Positions 42,761 to 53,675 of a DNA stretch of 64,000 nt are shown one piece after another. The stretch comes from Warburgia ugandensis (Eukaryota > Streptophyta > Magnoliopsida > Canellales > Canellaceae), in contig CP141139.1 in the NCBI GenBank assembly GCA_035236585.1, forward strand, positions 52,645,217-52,709,216, in the 5' to 3' direction. A program made the translations under genes and the position numbers. The number at the start of each line of letters is the position of its first letter. The first letter of the stretch is position 1. The notes under the pieces were generated by a model. The model searched no databases and had not been told where the DNA came from. It saw only the letters and a program-made list of their open reading frames with translations.

Positions 42761-43114
42761 ATGCCGCAAAAAGGAAAAGAGAGAGTCCCTATGACACCTA
42801 GCCCTGGTCATGCCAAATATGTGGACAGTGTGTCTCAAGACATAGTTGATGGAGACAAGGGACCGTATAATAAATGGAATAAGGAATAAGAGGACTTTAT
42901 CCTCGAAACACTTTATGATGAAATCATAGAGGGTAGGCTTGTTGCAACTGGGAGTATGCCAAAGGGTGCAGTGATTAAGGAATTGCTGCTTCGCTTCAAA
43001 AGGCGATTTGGAGTTGATCTAACGATGAAGAAATTGAATACCAAAATAAGACTTTTCAAAAGCAAGTACATCACACTTGCAAAGTTGAGGAATGGAGACT
43101 CAGGATTAGGGTGA
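42761..43114 (+). pseudogene. Myb/SANT-like (PIF/Harbinger ORF1-type) protein, one internal stop
   Basis: A 118-codon frame from ATG to TGA with a single internal TAA at 42887-42889. After KWNKE-stop it reads EDFILETLYDEIIEGRLVAT, KELLLRFKRRFGVDLTMKKL, NTKIRLFKSKYITLAKLRNG and DSGLG. This is the trihelix/Myb-like pattern W-x-E ... F-x-E-L-x-E-G ... L-x3-F-x4-G ... K-x3-L-x3-Y ... SG-x-GW. The closing TGA stands where the family has Trp (TGG), and the next codon is Asp as expected, so both stops look like single-base changes. An AG (catttttcag) directly precedes the ATG, so it may be an exon. Such proteins work with the transposase on the terminal repeats. Confidence 0.72.
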
Positions 43115-43929
43115 GATGTAGTATTGATACTCTTGTTTAAGGATTTAATGGTTAATTGCTTGAATGTTTGATTTGCAACTATACATACATATGGTAATGT
43201 TTCTATCTCATATAACATATTTGAATGTACGTGACCATATGGTTATTGATTGGTGCTCATCTATGAACTTCATATCGGGATCCTTGACATGGCTGAGAGA
43301 TGCCTTGAATCCAAGTAAGTGGTATTGTCTTCTACGTTCTCATTTAAGTTTCTATTATTTCTTTAACTTTATGTGTAGAATGAATATTTTGTCTTTCAAG
43401 TAATGTGTAGACTAACAAATTAGCATTTATAATTTCCATTCACACAGAAGTGAAGGATTTAGGGGGGAGCCTTGGTCACGTGACTACAAAAGTTGAGCTA
43501 CGGATGCTTCAGGTTTATAATCCTTAACATAGTTTATATCTTGGTGCTAAAAAAGAGACTAAAGAAACACTTTCAGTGTGACATTACCATTTTACATTGC
43601 AGTGGGCTGGAGTATAGGGTGCTGGAAGTCCTCATTTCAGCATATCAATGCAGTGGCGCAAATTAAAAAAGCTAAATTTGGAGCTATTGACATGGACGTG
43701 CCAACATATTTGTGTTGTATTTGGAAATTTCATTTGTTGAAAGTTCACTCTCTAAATCATGTTGGCTCAACTCAAATATGTTGGTTTTGTGTAGGGCCAT
43801 AGGTGATTTCCATATTCTTCTCAAGATTATACTTCCATTTTAATCCTCTTGCTAAAGATTCTCATGGCATATTTATTGGAGATTTTACATTTATTCATTC
43901 TATGTTTATTGGCCCCCTACCTCCAAGTA

Positions 43930-44272
43930 TGAGTGAGTTCATGTGTTCCATTTGGTTAGCAACTATGCTTTTAGCTTGTGCAGATTTTGGGTCCTTGAGC
44001 GTGGGAGAAAACATTGAAGAGTATGTTAAGGTTAATGGCTTTGAGATAGATTTGCAAGTGCAGACTTCACTGATTCACATGTACAGCAAATTATTGAGTG
44101 CATGCAAAATCCATCATAACATTCGGCTTGCAGAGTATGTAGCTAAGCATCTATTTGGTTTGGAACCTCAAAATACTGGAAATTATATACTGATGTCTAG
44201 CATATATGCCTCTATTGGCCTTATATTTGATTTGAAGGCCTTAAAATTTCTTTTTGTGTTTTCATCAAGATA
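43930..44272 (+). pseudogene. Captured PPR gene fragment 2 (PLS/E-type), internally joined
   Basis: The open frame reads LLACADFGSLSVGENIEEYV, KVNGFEIDLQVQTSLIHMYS, then directly LLSACKIHHNIRLAEYVAKH and LFGLEPQNTGNYILMSSIYA. The first half is an L/S-type PPR pair (SVLSACA ... G-x-IH-x-YV ... LI-MY-K). The second is an E-motif region that in intact proteins follows several further motifs. A deletion or splice-like join at about 44092 fused them. It comes from a different PPR subclass from fragment 1. Confidence 0.78.
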
Positions 44273-44279
44273 AGTCTAC

Positions 44280-45733
44280 TAAATCTGAAGTTGCGTTTTC
44301 ATCTCTTTTCATAGAGCTGAGAACATGGCACGAAAGGCTGCAGGGGAAGAACCATTGCTTGAGGGGAAGAACCATTGTAGGGTTTTGGGGCAGAGTTTCA
44401 GCTGATTATATTTAATGAATGCCTTGCAAGAGAATTGATTTGATTGCTTGGTTTGCATTCCTCCATGGCCAGTGGGTATATGTTTACAACAAATGTGAAA
44501 TGAGACACACATTTAGGTTTGACATCTCTTGTAATTTTAGTAGTAGTTGTCAGGAAAATTTTGAAGTTTTGTAATGGCTGGGAATGAAACCTCAATGACC
44601 TGTAAACTTCGACATTGTTGTTTAGGGGATGCAATTCTTGCAAGAAATTTTTTTTTTTGTTGAAGTATGTATTTTGGGAACTTTGCTCACATGTGAGGAA
44701 AGAGATGAAATGAAAGAATCTCCAGCTGAATTTGTGAAGATTCTTCACACAGGGGGAGTTTAGAATTTCTCTGTATCATGACTTTTTAAGAACAACAACT
44801 TTAGATGTAACTTTTCTTATGCAATATGGTTTACTTTTTATTGGATTGGAAATGAGATGTGAGGTAGTCTAGCTCAAGTTGATCAAAGAGAGGGCTATTG
44901 ACCTTAGTAGCCCTATCTCTGAGCTTGTTTGCAGGAAGATGAGCCCTTCAAAGTTGAGAAACCCATCTCCGTCTAAATCAACAATATCGTCCATTATTTC
45001 ATCTTATTCTGTAGATACCAGGCTCCTAAGTATCAAATCATAGACTTGGGTTCTAATGATGAAATCTTTATGTCACCATTACTGACGTCAAAATTGTTAA
45101 TAACTTTAATTCTAGTACTTGGATTCATTCAGCCAGTAGAGTAAAGAGGAGGTGGCACAAGATGAGAGTTCTTGCTGGAAGCAAATGAAAACCTCTTAAG
45201 GTTTTTTGTTTTTGAGAATACATCAATCACTAGTTTTTTGAGATTGAACCAAGTACAAAAACAAACACGGGTTCCTCTGTGCTTGAGGGGATTTTACAAG
45301 CAAGGACGAGACGCCTAAAATCCACATACCATGAGAGAGGGATGATTTGATAGCCATCCTTAATTTTCTCACAATTTAGAGTTGCAAATTGGGAAAGAAT
45401 TGAGGGTGAATTCGGGGATTCTAAGGGGCTTGTAGTGTTCGGAATATAGAATTTGAAATGTGAACAGAATTTTAGCAAATTTGAGTCAGATTTTGATTAC
45501 AATTGGAATTTGGCAAGAACTTCAAGGAGTGCTTGTATCATTATTGGGTTGCTTACAATATTTGAGATGCTTAATTAAGGAGTGTCTATATAATTTTTTT
45601 CAGCTCCTTTTATTATCCATCTTTATATTATGTCATCATCTTTATTTGTCCACTAGAAAACTCATTAACAATAGCTGTAACTTGGAGGAAAAAAAAATCT
45701 CTTAATTAGCTTTCGATTTCTTCTGGTTTGGGA
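44280..45733. other. Interior of the PIF/Harbinger-like element, no gene recognised
   Basis: Only short frames with no motif. 'gagggctattgacc' at about 44891 repeats the inner end of the foldback arm (gagggctattgacg), hinting at another copy of that terminus. Confidence 0.4.
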
Positions 45734-46449
45734 GAAAACCTGTTAATTTAGTTCTCATTTAGAACCAGTCAACAAAGATTTTGTCTTATTTGGGAGAAAC
45801 CCATGAACCTAGCTCCTGAAAACCATTAACATAAGAGCAGAGAGAGATGAACATGACTCTTCAAAACTATTATTAATAAAGAGAGAGAGAGGAGAAAGAG
45901 GGGCAAGAGATAAAAGAATTAAAGATGAGAGGGCTATTGACGTTATTGTTGAAAGTGTGCACAACTTTTTTTTTCTTTTTTTTTTTTAAGCACATATAGG
46001 ACAGTTCCAGGTGAACTGTCCTATATTACACTAAATATAAGACGGTTCATCCAGAACCATCCTATATTAAACCTGGAACCGTCCTATATTCAGTGTAATA
46101 TAGGATGGTTCTTCTGAAACCATCCTATATTCAGTGTAATATAGGACGGTTCTTCTAAAACCGTCCTATATTACACTAAATATAGGACGGTTCTGGATGA
46201 ACCATCCTATATTTAGTGTAATATAGGACGGTTTACCTGGAACGTCAATAGCCCTTTCATCTTTAATTCTTCTATCTCTTGCCCCTCTTTTTCCTCTCTC
46301 TCTTTATTAATAATAGTTTTGAAGAGTCATGTTCATCTCTCTCTACTCTTATGTTAATGGTTTTCAGGAGCTTGGTTCATGGGTTTCTCCCAAATAAGAT
46401 GAAATCTTTGTTGACTGGTTCTAAATGAGAACTAAATTAACAGGTTTTC
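45734..46449. mobile_element. Foldback element: 210-bp inverted arms with a hairpin-rich centre
   Basis: The left arm 45734-45944 (gaaaacctgttaatttagtt ... gggctattgacgtt) is the near-perfect reverse complement of the right arm 46241-46449 (aacgtcaatagccc ... aactaaattaacaggttttc). The 296-bp centre holds about eight copies of ATATAGGACGGTTC or its complement GAACCGTCCTATAT in alternating orientation, each pair able to form a hairpin. A further pair follows at 46450-46488. No coding sequence. Confidence 0.88.
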
Positions 46450-46499
46450 AGTGTAATATAGGATGGTTCTTCTAAAACCGTCCTATATTATTTATTTTC

Positions 46500-46720
46500 T
46501 ATTTACTTAATCATGTTACACGAGTCGTGTCATGTCAACTCGTTTACTAATCGTGCCATGTTCGGGTCCTGGATTCTTGACACGATTATTAAGTGGGTCG
46601 TGTTCGTGTCGACTCATAACTCTAACATGTCGTGTTGGTGTCGACACAAGCACAACCCGCCAACCTGAATTGCTAGGCCTGATCCATTGAGTGTTTCCTA
46701 GCCTCAACTTCATCTACCAT
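46500..46720. repeat. 'GTGTCGTGT/ACACGAC'-rich repeat
   Basis: Dense in CACGA, TCGTGT and GTGTCGAC words (for example tgggtcgtgttcgtgtcgac). This resembles the ACACGACACGAACACGA-type sequence common at ends of several plant transposon families. Its ends were not resolved; it may be a small nested element. Confidence 0.45.
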
Positions 46721-46989
46721 TCAAGATATTATCACTTGATTTAGCTTTCTACATGATGAGCTAAGGTGTACTGCTTGCTTTTTCTATACATTGTAGCGGA
46801 TCCAACTTTTTCTATGGACAAGAGTTCCTTATGGGAATGACTGGCGGATGTGCTTATTACAACAAAGGTTCCATAAAATCCTTGGGCCTTAGGAATATCA
46901 TAAGCATAGATTAATGGTCCAAATAATTAATAAATATCAAGGGGCTAATTCATATCATGGCATATTCCACAAATACAGCTTATTTAAGT

Positions 46990-47202
46990 GTAATGTCTGA
47001 GAGCCATATATTTTTCATATCAGAGGCATATCTCAGATATCACCAAAGATATCACCAGAAATATCACCAAAGATATCACAGAACAAATGCCACATATCTT
47101 ACATATCACACAAGATATCACAGAACATATGACACATATCTTATATATCACAGAAGATATCGCAGGAGATATCACAGAGGCATATCTTAGATATCACAGG
47201 AC
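46990..47202 (+). repeat. Subterminal AGATATCAC repeat array, right end
   Basis: More than ten copies of AGATATCAC or close variants (for example CAAAGATATCACCAGAAATA) at 13-16-bp spacing. It shares 'GGCATATCTTAGATATCA' with the left array. Such arrays are typical transposase-binding regions; binding here is inference. Confidence 0.8.
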
Positions 47203-47225
47203 ATGTGCGATTAAATAAACCCCCC
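47203..47225 (-). repeat. Right terminal inverted repeat
   Basis: The reverse complement gives GGGGGG then TTTATTTAATCGCACAT, the partner of 40924-40946. Confidence 0.85.
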
Positions 47226-47369
47226 TAAATATGGGTCAAGTAGAAAACAAATAATCCTAAAATATAAAAAAATTGGTACAAAGGGATCAAATCCACTTAA
47301 TCCTGATAAATAGGATCATTTAAAGTTGTGGACTCAACTTTTGGATTCTCATATTATAGGAAAGGCTTT

Positions 47370-48256
47370 AAATATTAACCATTCATTTTAAAAGTTTGGT
47401 CAATAATAGCATCCTCAACCTCAATAATCCAATATGGAAAAACTTCTTTGATTATATATGGATTTGTCCATTTAGATCTAAGCTTCCATGGAAAAAAAGT
47501 GAAGCATAAAATTATACAGAAGAACTTTTGGGATAAAGTAAAGGATTTTCTCAAGATATTCCTATCATGAAAAACTTTGTTTTTTCTTATAAATCATATT
47601 ACTCTCTTAAGCTTTCTGTCTGATCTCCTCTAACTCATTAAGCTAAAGTTTTATTTATAAGCTTTCTTTATCCATGTTGAAATTAAAGGTCTTTATAGCC
47701 AGTAGGCTCTATGTTCTAATTCCACTATCAGGTGGTAAGCCTTACTATGTACAATACAATATGGAGACATTACAATTGGGGTCCAGTGTGCAATCTTGTA
47801 AGCCCAAAGCACATCGGTTAGTCGAAGAGACCAATCCTTATAATATGGATTAACAACATTTTGAAGAATTTGTTTGTTAATGATTCGGTATTGCAACTTT
47901 ATGTGTGATGTTGTACTTTTTCATGAGTGCTTCAAATGCCTTATTGTAAAAATGTGTACTGTTATCACTTATAATGGCTCAAAGCATCCCAAATCTAGAA
48001 AAAAAAAAATTTATTTTAAGATTTTAATAGTTATTTTGTGGTCATTATGCTTATATGAGATAGCCTCAATTCATTTGGAAACAAAGTCTACTACTAGCAA
48101 GATATAAAGAGATCCAAAAGAAAGTGGGAATGGCCCCATGAAACCAATGCCCCAATGGTCAAATACTTCAATAACAAAGATAAAGTTTAGAGGCATCATA
48201 TTCCTATGTGTTATTCCTCTTAACTTTTGACATCGGTCACACAACTTATAAAACAC
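47370..48256 (-). pseudogene. Athila-type integrase
   Basis: CDRCQKLRGITHRNMMPLNF, DHWGIGFMGPFPLSFGSLYI (Gly at the position of the first catalytic Asp, family GIDFMGPF), then [20 protein letters not shown] and [20 protein letters not shown]. The C-terminal module is KLRSKWTNPYIIKEVFPYWI ... QTFKMNG at about 47478-47375. Frames are interrupted between the blocks. Confidence 0.82.
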
Positions 48257-48879
48257 TTGTCTTTAAACAATGAGGGCTAGTAGAAACCATATTGCAAAAT
48301 GTTTGCACTAGTTTTCTATGCAAAAAAATGTGCACCACATGCTTTTGAATGACAAAACGAGATGACACTATTTTTCTTTAACTCTTATACACAACTCCTA
48401 AGTATTTGATCTAAGTAGTACTTAAATAGGTATGGATCATCCTAGAAGTAATGCTTAACATTGAAAATGAATTTTTCTTTTCTAATTTATTTCAATGTTT
48501 AAGAATCTTCCTAGTGACTAATAATTTGCAATATTAGCAAAACAAGGAGGATGGAATACATGAAAAAGTTGCTCATCAAGGAAAGTGTTTGTAATAAGGA
48601 ATTCCTCCATTGGTTCTGTAAGGATTGGTGACTATGACATTATCAACTCCTTTCTTATCTTTTATCTCATTGTTAAACTCTTGTAGTAGAAGAATCCATC
48701 TAAGTAGTTTGTCTTAGCATCTTTTTATATAGAAAGTAATTAAAAATCCAAACTAGTAGAGTCTCTCTTGGAATCCTGAATGGGTTGATGATCAATCCAC
48801 ATATGCCTCTCCACCATCAATTGGTAATAGTTGAAGTATTTTAAATTCCCATATTTGTTTGATGAGAGATTTGAAACAA

Positions 48880-49056
48880 AAATGAAAAAAAGAATTATCC
48901 CTCCACCAGAAATTAGATCTTGCTCCTTGTCCCCCCTTTTTATAAAAAAAGGAGAGAAGAATTGATGGATTCATCAAACCCTAGTTTGAGACTTAGGGGC
49001 TCGAACACATAGCTTTCGCATTGATAGAGTGGTCTTATAACCAATTTAACTACAAT
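48880..49056 (-). mobile_element. tRNA-derived SINE nested in the Athila element
   Basis: On the minus strand the A-box-like TAGTTAAATTGGTTATAAGA starts at 49052 and the B-box TGTTCGAGCCCC lies at 49007-48996, with tRNA-like spacing. A SINE body, TCTCAAACTAGGGTTTGATG, and a T/A run follow. It has no intact acceptor stem. It separates the RNase H and integrase parts of the Athila element. Confidence 0.6.
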
Positions 49057-49333
49057 CATGAAGAAATGAGGTGTTCAACATACATATTCTTATGATTTCA
49101 TGGTACTTAAGGGTTGAGTGGTTAGTGAATATGACTATCTTAGATCCAACTATGTAAGGCCTGAACTTATCCAAAGCATAGACAACTACTAGGAGTCCTT
49201 TTTCTATTGTATAATAGTTCATATAAGTGCTATTAAGGGTTCTACTTGCATGGTAGATGACATATAACTTTTTATCATTTCTCTGTCCTAGTACTACTCC
49301 AATAGCATAACCACTAGTAGGGGTAAACTCCAA
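49046..49333 (-). pseudogene. Athila-type RNase H
   Basis: SGYAIGVVLGQRNDKKLYVI, YHASRTLNSTYMNYYTIEKG, LLVVVYALDKFRPYIVGSKI and VIFTNHSTLKY. The first Asp (family: DASDYAIG) reads TPTSGYAIG, and the TDH-type Asp is Asn, so both acidic positions are lost. Confidence 0.8.
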
Positions 49334-49473
49334 TCAGGTGGCTGCATGATAAATGAAGTGGTTAACTTGTCTTTCATTCCACTTAAAAGGAGTATCCTTT
49401 GTAAAGAGGTGATATAACAGTTTGGATATTACACTAAAATCTTTAATGAACCTCATATAGAATCCTGCATGAC

Positions 49474-49834
49474 CTAGGAATGACAAAATGTCCCTAACAG
49501 ATTTGGGATGAGTAGATTAGCAATTAGGTCAACTTTGGCTCTATCTACCTCTATTCTTTTGGAGGACAGTATGTGGCCAAGGGCGATTGCCTTAGCAACC
49601 AGGAAATGACACTTCTCCCAATTAAGCACTAGGGTCTTTTTTTCACATTGACTCAAGGCTTTTCTTAGGTATAAGACATGTTCTAAATGAATCTCCAAAT
49701 ACAGAAAAGTCATCCATAAAAACCTCTAAAATTGTCTCTACCATATGACTAAAGATGCTCAACATGCAGCGCTGAAATGTGGTAGGAGCATTACATAATC
49801 CAAATGACATCCTTTTATAAGCAAAATATTTCAA
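49474..49834 (-). pseudogene. Athila-type reverse transcriptase
   Basis: KYFAYKRMSFGLCNAPTTFQ, RCMLSIFSHMVETILEVFMD and DFSVFGDSF contain the catalytic MDDF box. A frame slip follows, then LRKALSQCEKKTLVLNWEKC and HFLVAKAIALGHILSSKRIE. The upstream RT part (49850-50270) is present only as broken fragments. Confidence 0.85.
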
Positions 49835-50271
49835 AGGACATGTAAAGGTAGTCTTTTCTTTATCCTCAAGTGCAATTTCTATTTGGTTATATCCAAAGTA
49901 ACCATATAGAAAATAGTAATACTAATGTCTTGCAACCCTTTCTAATATCTGGTCTATTAAAGGAAATTTAAAATGATCCTTGCTAGTGATAGCGTTTAGT
50001 TTCCTATAATCTATGCACATACACCAACCAATGGTAACCCCTATTGGTATGAGTTCATTTTGAGCTTTGGTTACCATTGTTACTTTGGACTTGTTTGGAA
50101 TTACTTAACTTGGACTTACCCATTTGCTATCACTTATGCCCCACATCAAGCAATTTAAGGATTTATGCTTGAACCACTTCCTTCACATTAGGATCTAACC
50201 TTCTTTGGAATTGATTACGTGGTTTAACATTATCCTCCAAGTAAATTCAATGGGTCCATCCTATTGCACCT

Positions 50272-50829
50272 TTATGTTCCTTTAAGGTTTTGAGCAATTG
50301 TTCCTCTTGAGTATAGTTCCAATTGAGAGAAAATTGTAATAAGAAAAGTTCCTTCATTTCCTAAGTAGGCATATTTGAGTTTAAAAGGTAGAGATTTCAA
50401 ATATGGCTTAGGAGCTTTTTCAGAGGATGGAATGGGAGTGGACTCCTTAAGTAGAAGTTCCTTAAAATAAGATTTCCACCTATATATGTCTATAGGAGAC
50501 ATATAATCTAGGATGGCATTAACTTTTTCTATTAATCCATCCTCATTAAACTTATTGAAATGGGCCAAACATGCCTTAAGTGGGTTTGACAAGGAAGAGG
50601 TTGTGAAATGATCTAGCACAATTGAATTTATCATGTTGACATAGTGCAAGTCATCAAATATTTCTCCTGCTTGCTTATAGATTTCCAATATGGTTAGTTT
50701 GTTGCTAAATGAAAGCTTTATGAGACCATTTTTGCAGTTTATTAATGCAATGTACATAGCTAAATGTGGATGTCTAAGGATAACATGGATTTGCTTTTGC
50801 TCATTTAATATTGGTTGTGTGTCCAACAC
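50272..50829 (-). pseudogene. Athila-type protease-RT linker
   Basis: A 185-residue open stretch including LSNPLKACLAHFNKFNEDGL and KAPKPYLKSLPFKLKYAYLG, the typical segment leading into RT (P-LKPLPSHLKYAYLG). It is the longest open piece of this element. Confidence 0.7.
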
Positions 50830-50869
50830 TAAGTAATCACTAGGAAAAAGAATTATTCTATTTAGACTA

Positions 50870-51025
50870 ATGCATTTTCTATTATAACCCTTGTTATTAC
50901 CACTAATCTATTAGCTAATTGGAGTATGGAGGATAGTGGATTGAATTATCCTAGTCTTAGTTGAACAGAGACTGTGTATGGTAACAGATTGACATTAGAT
51001 CCTAAATTTAAAAGATCTTGGTAAT
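50870..51025 (-). pseudogene. Athila-type protease remnant
   Basis: The frame gives DLLNLGSNVNLLPYTVSVQL, then a stop and FNPLSSILQLANRLVVITR. The family motif is ALLDLGASVNLLPYSV, so the catalytic Asp is Asn here. Confidence 0.6.
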
Positions 51026-52126
51026 TTTATGGTTGCCAATAATACCGGTGAGAGTGGGGCAACTTGAATCCTTGTATTTTTGGTCTGTATGATGCTAAAG
51101 AATTGAACTTACTTGTTCGGTCATAAATACCTTCTTTTGTACATTCAATTTGTTCTTGTTTGTTCATAAATCCTTTCAAAGCTTAATATGTGATGGGATT
51201 TGTTTTATTGTGTCTAAGATCAGTATATTAATCTTGACTTGCTTAAATATCTTTATAATCTCATTATTACTAGTACTCTTTATGACTTGATGCAACCTTT
51301 GAAGGAATGGAACAGGGATGGAACATGGTTCGACAGTTGGAGTGGGGTCTCTTTCTTTAGATTTTTCGTTCTCTTTAGCTGGTCTTTCTTAATTATTTTG
51401 TCACTCTTAAGAATGGTAATAACCTTAGTCTATTCCATGTTAAAGCTTGATGATGCATTAGATGTATTACTGCCTAGACATGCACACCCTTAGGGTGTGC
51501 TTGTGGTTTAGTTGGAAACTTTTCCTTTTCCATAGTTTGCATCATTTAGCACATCATATTTTTCATTTCATTCATGGGCTATGTAGCTTGTTTTAATTGG
51601 ACTTCTAATTAAGAAGTTTTCTTCTCCTAGTTTTGGATCAGTTGATGTAAGTTATCCTCTACAGGCCTTTTGGGTGGGGGCATGAGAGGTCTAGGAGGAG
51701 GAGGTCCTTGAGTTTCGTATGGGCCAGGGGTAGGGTGTCCTTGATTTTGTTGGTGAGGTTGGTACGGGCTAGGTTGTGAGACATTTGCATTGGTTCCATT
51801 TCTCCAACTAAAATTTAGATGATTTCTCTAATTGGGATTATATATCTCTAAGTATGGGAAGAAAGGCCTTTTATATGTATTCATGGCATTAGTCTGATCA
51901 TGAAGCGCCTCTTAGAATGCTGAAATGGTAGGACATTCCTACGTAAGATGTGCAGTACTTTCACAGATCCCACACACCTGTTCATCCCTTTATCAGACAT
52001 GGCATACATGCCTCCCATAGCATGGGTGGTGGGCTTGGGCTTATCTGGATATTCAACTATTTTTTATTCAACCTAGGTTTGTGCACTTTCAACTAGCCAT
52101 TTCAAATACTCTTTTTCCTTCTATGG

Positions 52127-52620
52127 TTATTTATCCAAAAAGTTTTCATTGCACATCATCAGTACAAATTGACGCATGTCAGAATTAAGTTCCTCATAGA
52201 AGAAGTTGACTATGCGACATGGTTCATAGCCTTGATATGGGCATGTAAGTAATAAATGCTCAAACCTTTCCCAGCATTGGTAGAATGATTCTTTATCCTT
52301 TTGGGTAAAGTTCTTTATTTTATGGCAGAGTATATTTGTTTTATGTATAAGGAAAAACTTTTTCAAGAATTTCTTCGATATTTCATTCTAAGTCCTTATG
52401 GAACATGTTGGTAGTGCATTAACCACATTTCAGCCTTTTCCTTTAAAGAGAAAGCAAATAACTCAAGCCTGATAGTATCTAAACCAATGTTTTGTGTACA
52501 CTTGGTATTGCACAGCTCATCAAACTCTTTAATATGCATGTACGGAGTTTCACTATGCAACCCATGGAATTTGGAAGTAATTGGATTAGTCCCATTTTTA
52601 ATTCTAGTGCATCAGCATTC
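52127..52620 (-). pseudogene. Athila-type gag
   Basis: Reads KFHGLHSETPYMHIKEFDEL, CNTKCTQNIGLDTIRLELFA, FSLKEKAEMWL, then a stop. It continues in 52366-52127 with KIKNFTQKDKESFYQCWERF and YEPCRIVNFFYEELNSDMRQ. This matches the gag capsid of Athila/Tat elements (G-x2-ED-x2-HL-EF ... FSLKDKA ... E-SLYEAWERFK ... FYNGL). Truncated at its N-terminus by the CACTA element. Confidence 0.75.
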
Positions 52621-52679
52621 TAAGGAAATGGTGTAATGGTGCATGCACTATTAAAAATTGGATTTTATAAGACAACAAA

Positions 52680-53015
52680 CACAAAACTGTTTAAAGGCAA
52701 CCGTCTTATTAAAAATAAAAAAAGACAGCGTCTCAAAACCATCTTATAAATTTTGACATTATAAGATAATTTTTATAAAAACATCTTATAAAATATTTTT
52801 ATAAGATGGTTTTCTAAAATTGTCTTGTATTGTGTGACAATATAAGATGGCTTTAAGAAACCATCTTATAAACATCTTTTATAAGACAATTTCTAAAAAT
52901 TGTCTTATATTATCACACACAATATAAGACCATTTTTTGAAATTATCTTATAATGTCATTTTTATAGGAAGATTTTGAATAACTGTCCTTTAAAACTTCT
53001 TTTTAACACAGTGTA
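52680..53015. repeat. CACTA left subterminal repeat array
   Basis: Alternating TATAAGATGGTTT and AAACCATCTTATA-type words, able to form hairpins, as in En/Spm-like subterminal transposase-binding regions. Confidence 0.82.
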
Positions 53016-53413
53016 ACGTTCAACCTGTAATTTTTTTACTCATGATTGCTTTGACGAAAAATTGAAAGATTGAGTTGGATTTACATACACTTTATCCCAA
53101 AAATTTTCTTTTCTCAACTGATATTGGTTGGTATGTATTCATTCTTACTTTTGTTATATGTTTAATTTATTTGATGTTTATGGGTATAAAATTCCTTTCC
53201 TATAGCTTTTCCTTCCTTTGTGTGGATCATTCTTGTGTATGGATCAGTTATGCTTTTGTGTCATACTTTCTTGTTATAATCCGAGAGTTGAAACTTTGAT
53301 TCCTCTAATATATATGTTTTCAATAACTATATATGCATTTTCTGTGCACACCAAGTATTTGGTTAAATGCCTAAATGTCTTTGCATGCATTTGAAAATTA
53401 ACTTTTTGACAAA

Positions 53414-53645
53414 ATGGACAAATATGATTGGATGATTATGGAAAGATCATCAAGAGAATATGAGGAGGGAACAAAAAAGTTCACATAGTTTGTACTTAGG
53501 GCATGTGGTGATTGTAATTAGATGCGATGTCCATGCTCGAGATGTTGAAACCTGAAAAAGGTTACTGTCAGTGAGTTGAGTGAATATTTGTGCTTCAATG
53601 GAGTCGAGGATAGATATTGCTCCTATATGTGGTATGGAGAGGGAA
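53414..53645 (+). pseudogene. CACTA transposase-associated domain
   Basis: ATG at 53414 opens MDKYDWMIMERSSREYEEGT, then a stop, then MRCPCSRC and VTVSELSEYLCFNGVEDRYC with Y-x-WYGEG. This follows the pattern of the N-terminal transposase-associated domain (W-M-x3-R-S-x-EY-x-GV ... I-CPC-KC ... V-x2-HL-x3-GF). Two or more stops interrupt it. Confidence 0.75.
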
Positions 53646-53675
53646 TTCCTAATAAGGTCTTGGTAAGGGCTGAAT

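Larger units (their letters stand above)
40924..47225 (+). mobile_element. PIF/Harbinger-like non-autonomous element carrying gene fragments (Pack-type)
   Basis: Terminal inverted repeats of 23 bp (40924-40946 and 47203-47225) share GGGGGTTTATTTAATCGCAC and differ only at the outermost base. TAA flanks both ends (40921-40923, 47226-47228), the 3-bp duplication typical of PIF/Harbinger. Subterminal tandem repeats lie inside each end. The 6,302-bp interior holds two PPR gene fragments, a Myb/SANT-like ORF as found in PIF/Harbinger ORF1, a 172-bp duplication and a large foldback structure. No DDE transposase was recognised. PIF/Harbinger assignment rests on TIR, TSD and the Myb-like ORF; gene capture is inference from the PPR pieces. 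Confidence 0.78.
47229..52645 (-). mobile_element. Athila-type Ty3/gypsy element, interrupted and decayed
   Basis: Minus-strand remnants run in order from gag (52620-52130) through protease (about 51020-50870), RT (49834-49480), RNase H (49333-49060) and integrase (48256-47370). The motifs are those of the plant Athila/Tat group ([32 protein letters not shown]). Many frames are broken. The gag end is cut by a CACTA insertion at 52646; the 3' side is cut by the PIF/Harbinger-like element; a SINE sits between RNase H and integrase. Confidence 0.88.
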
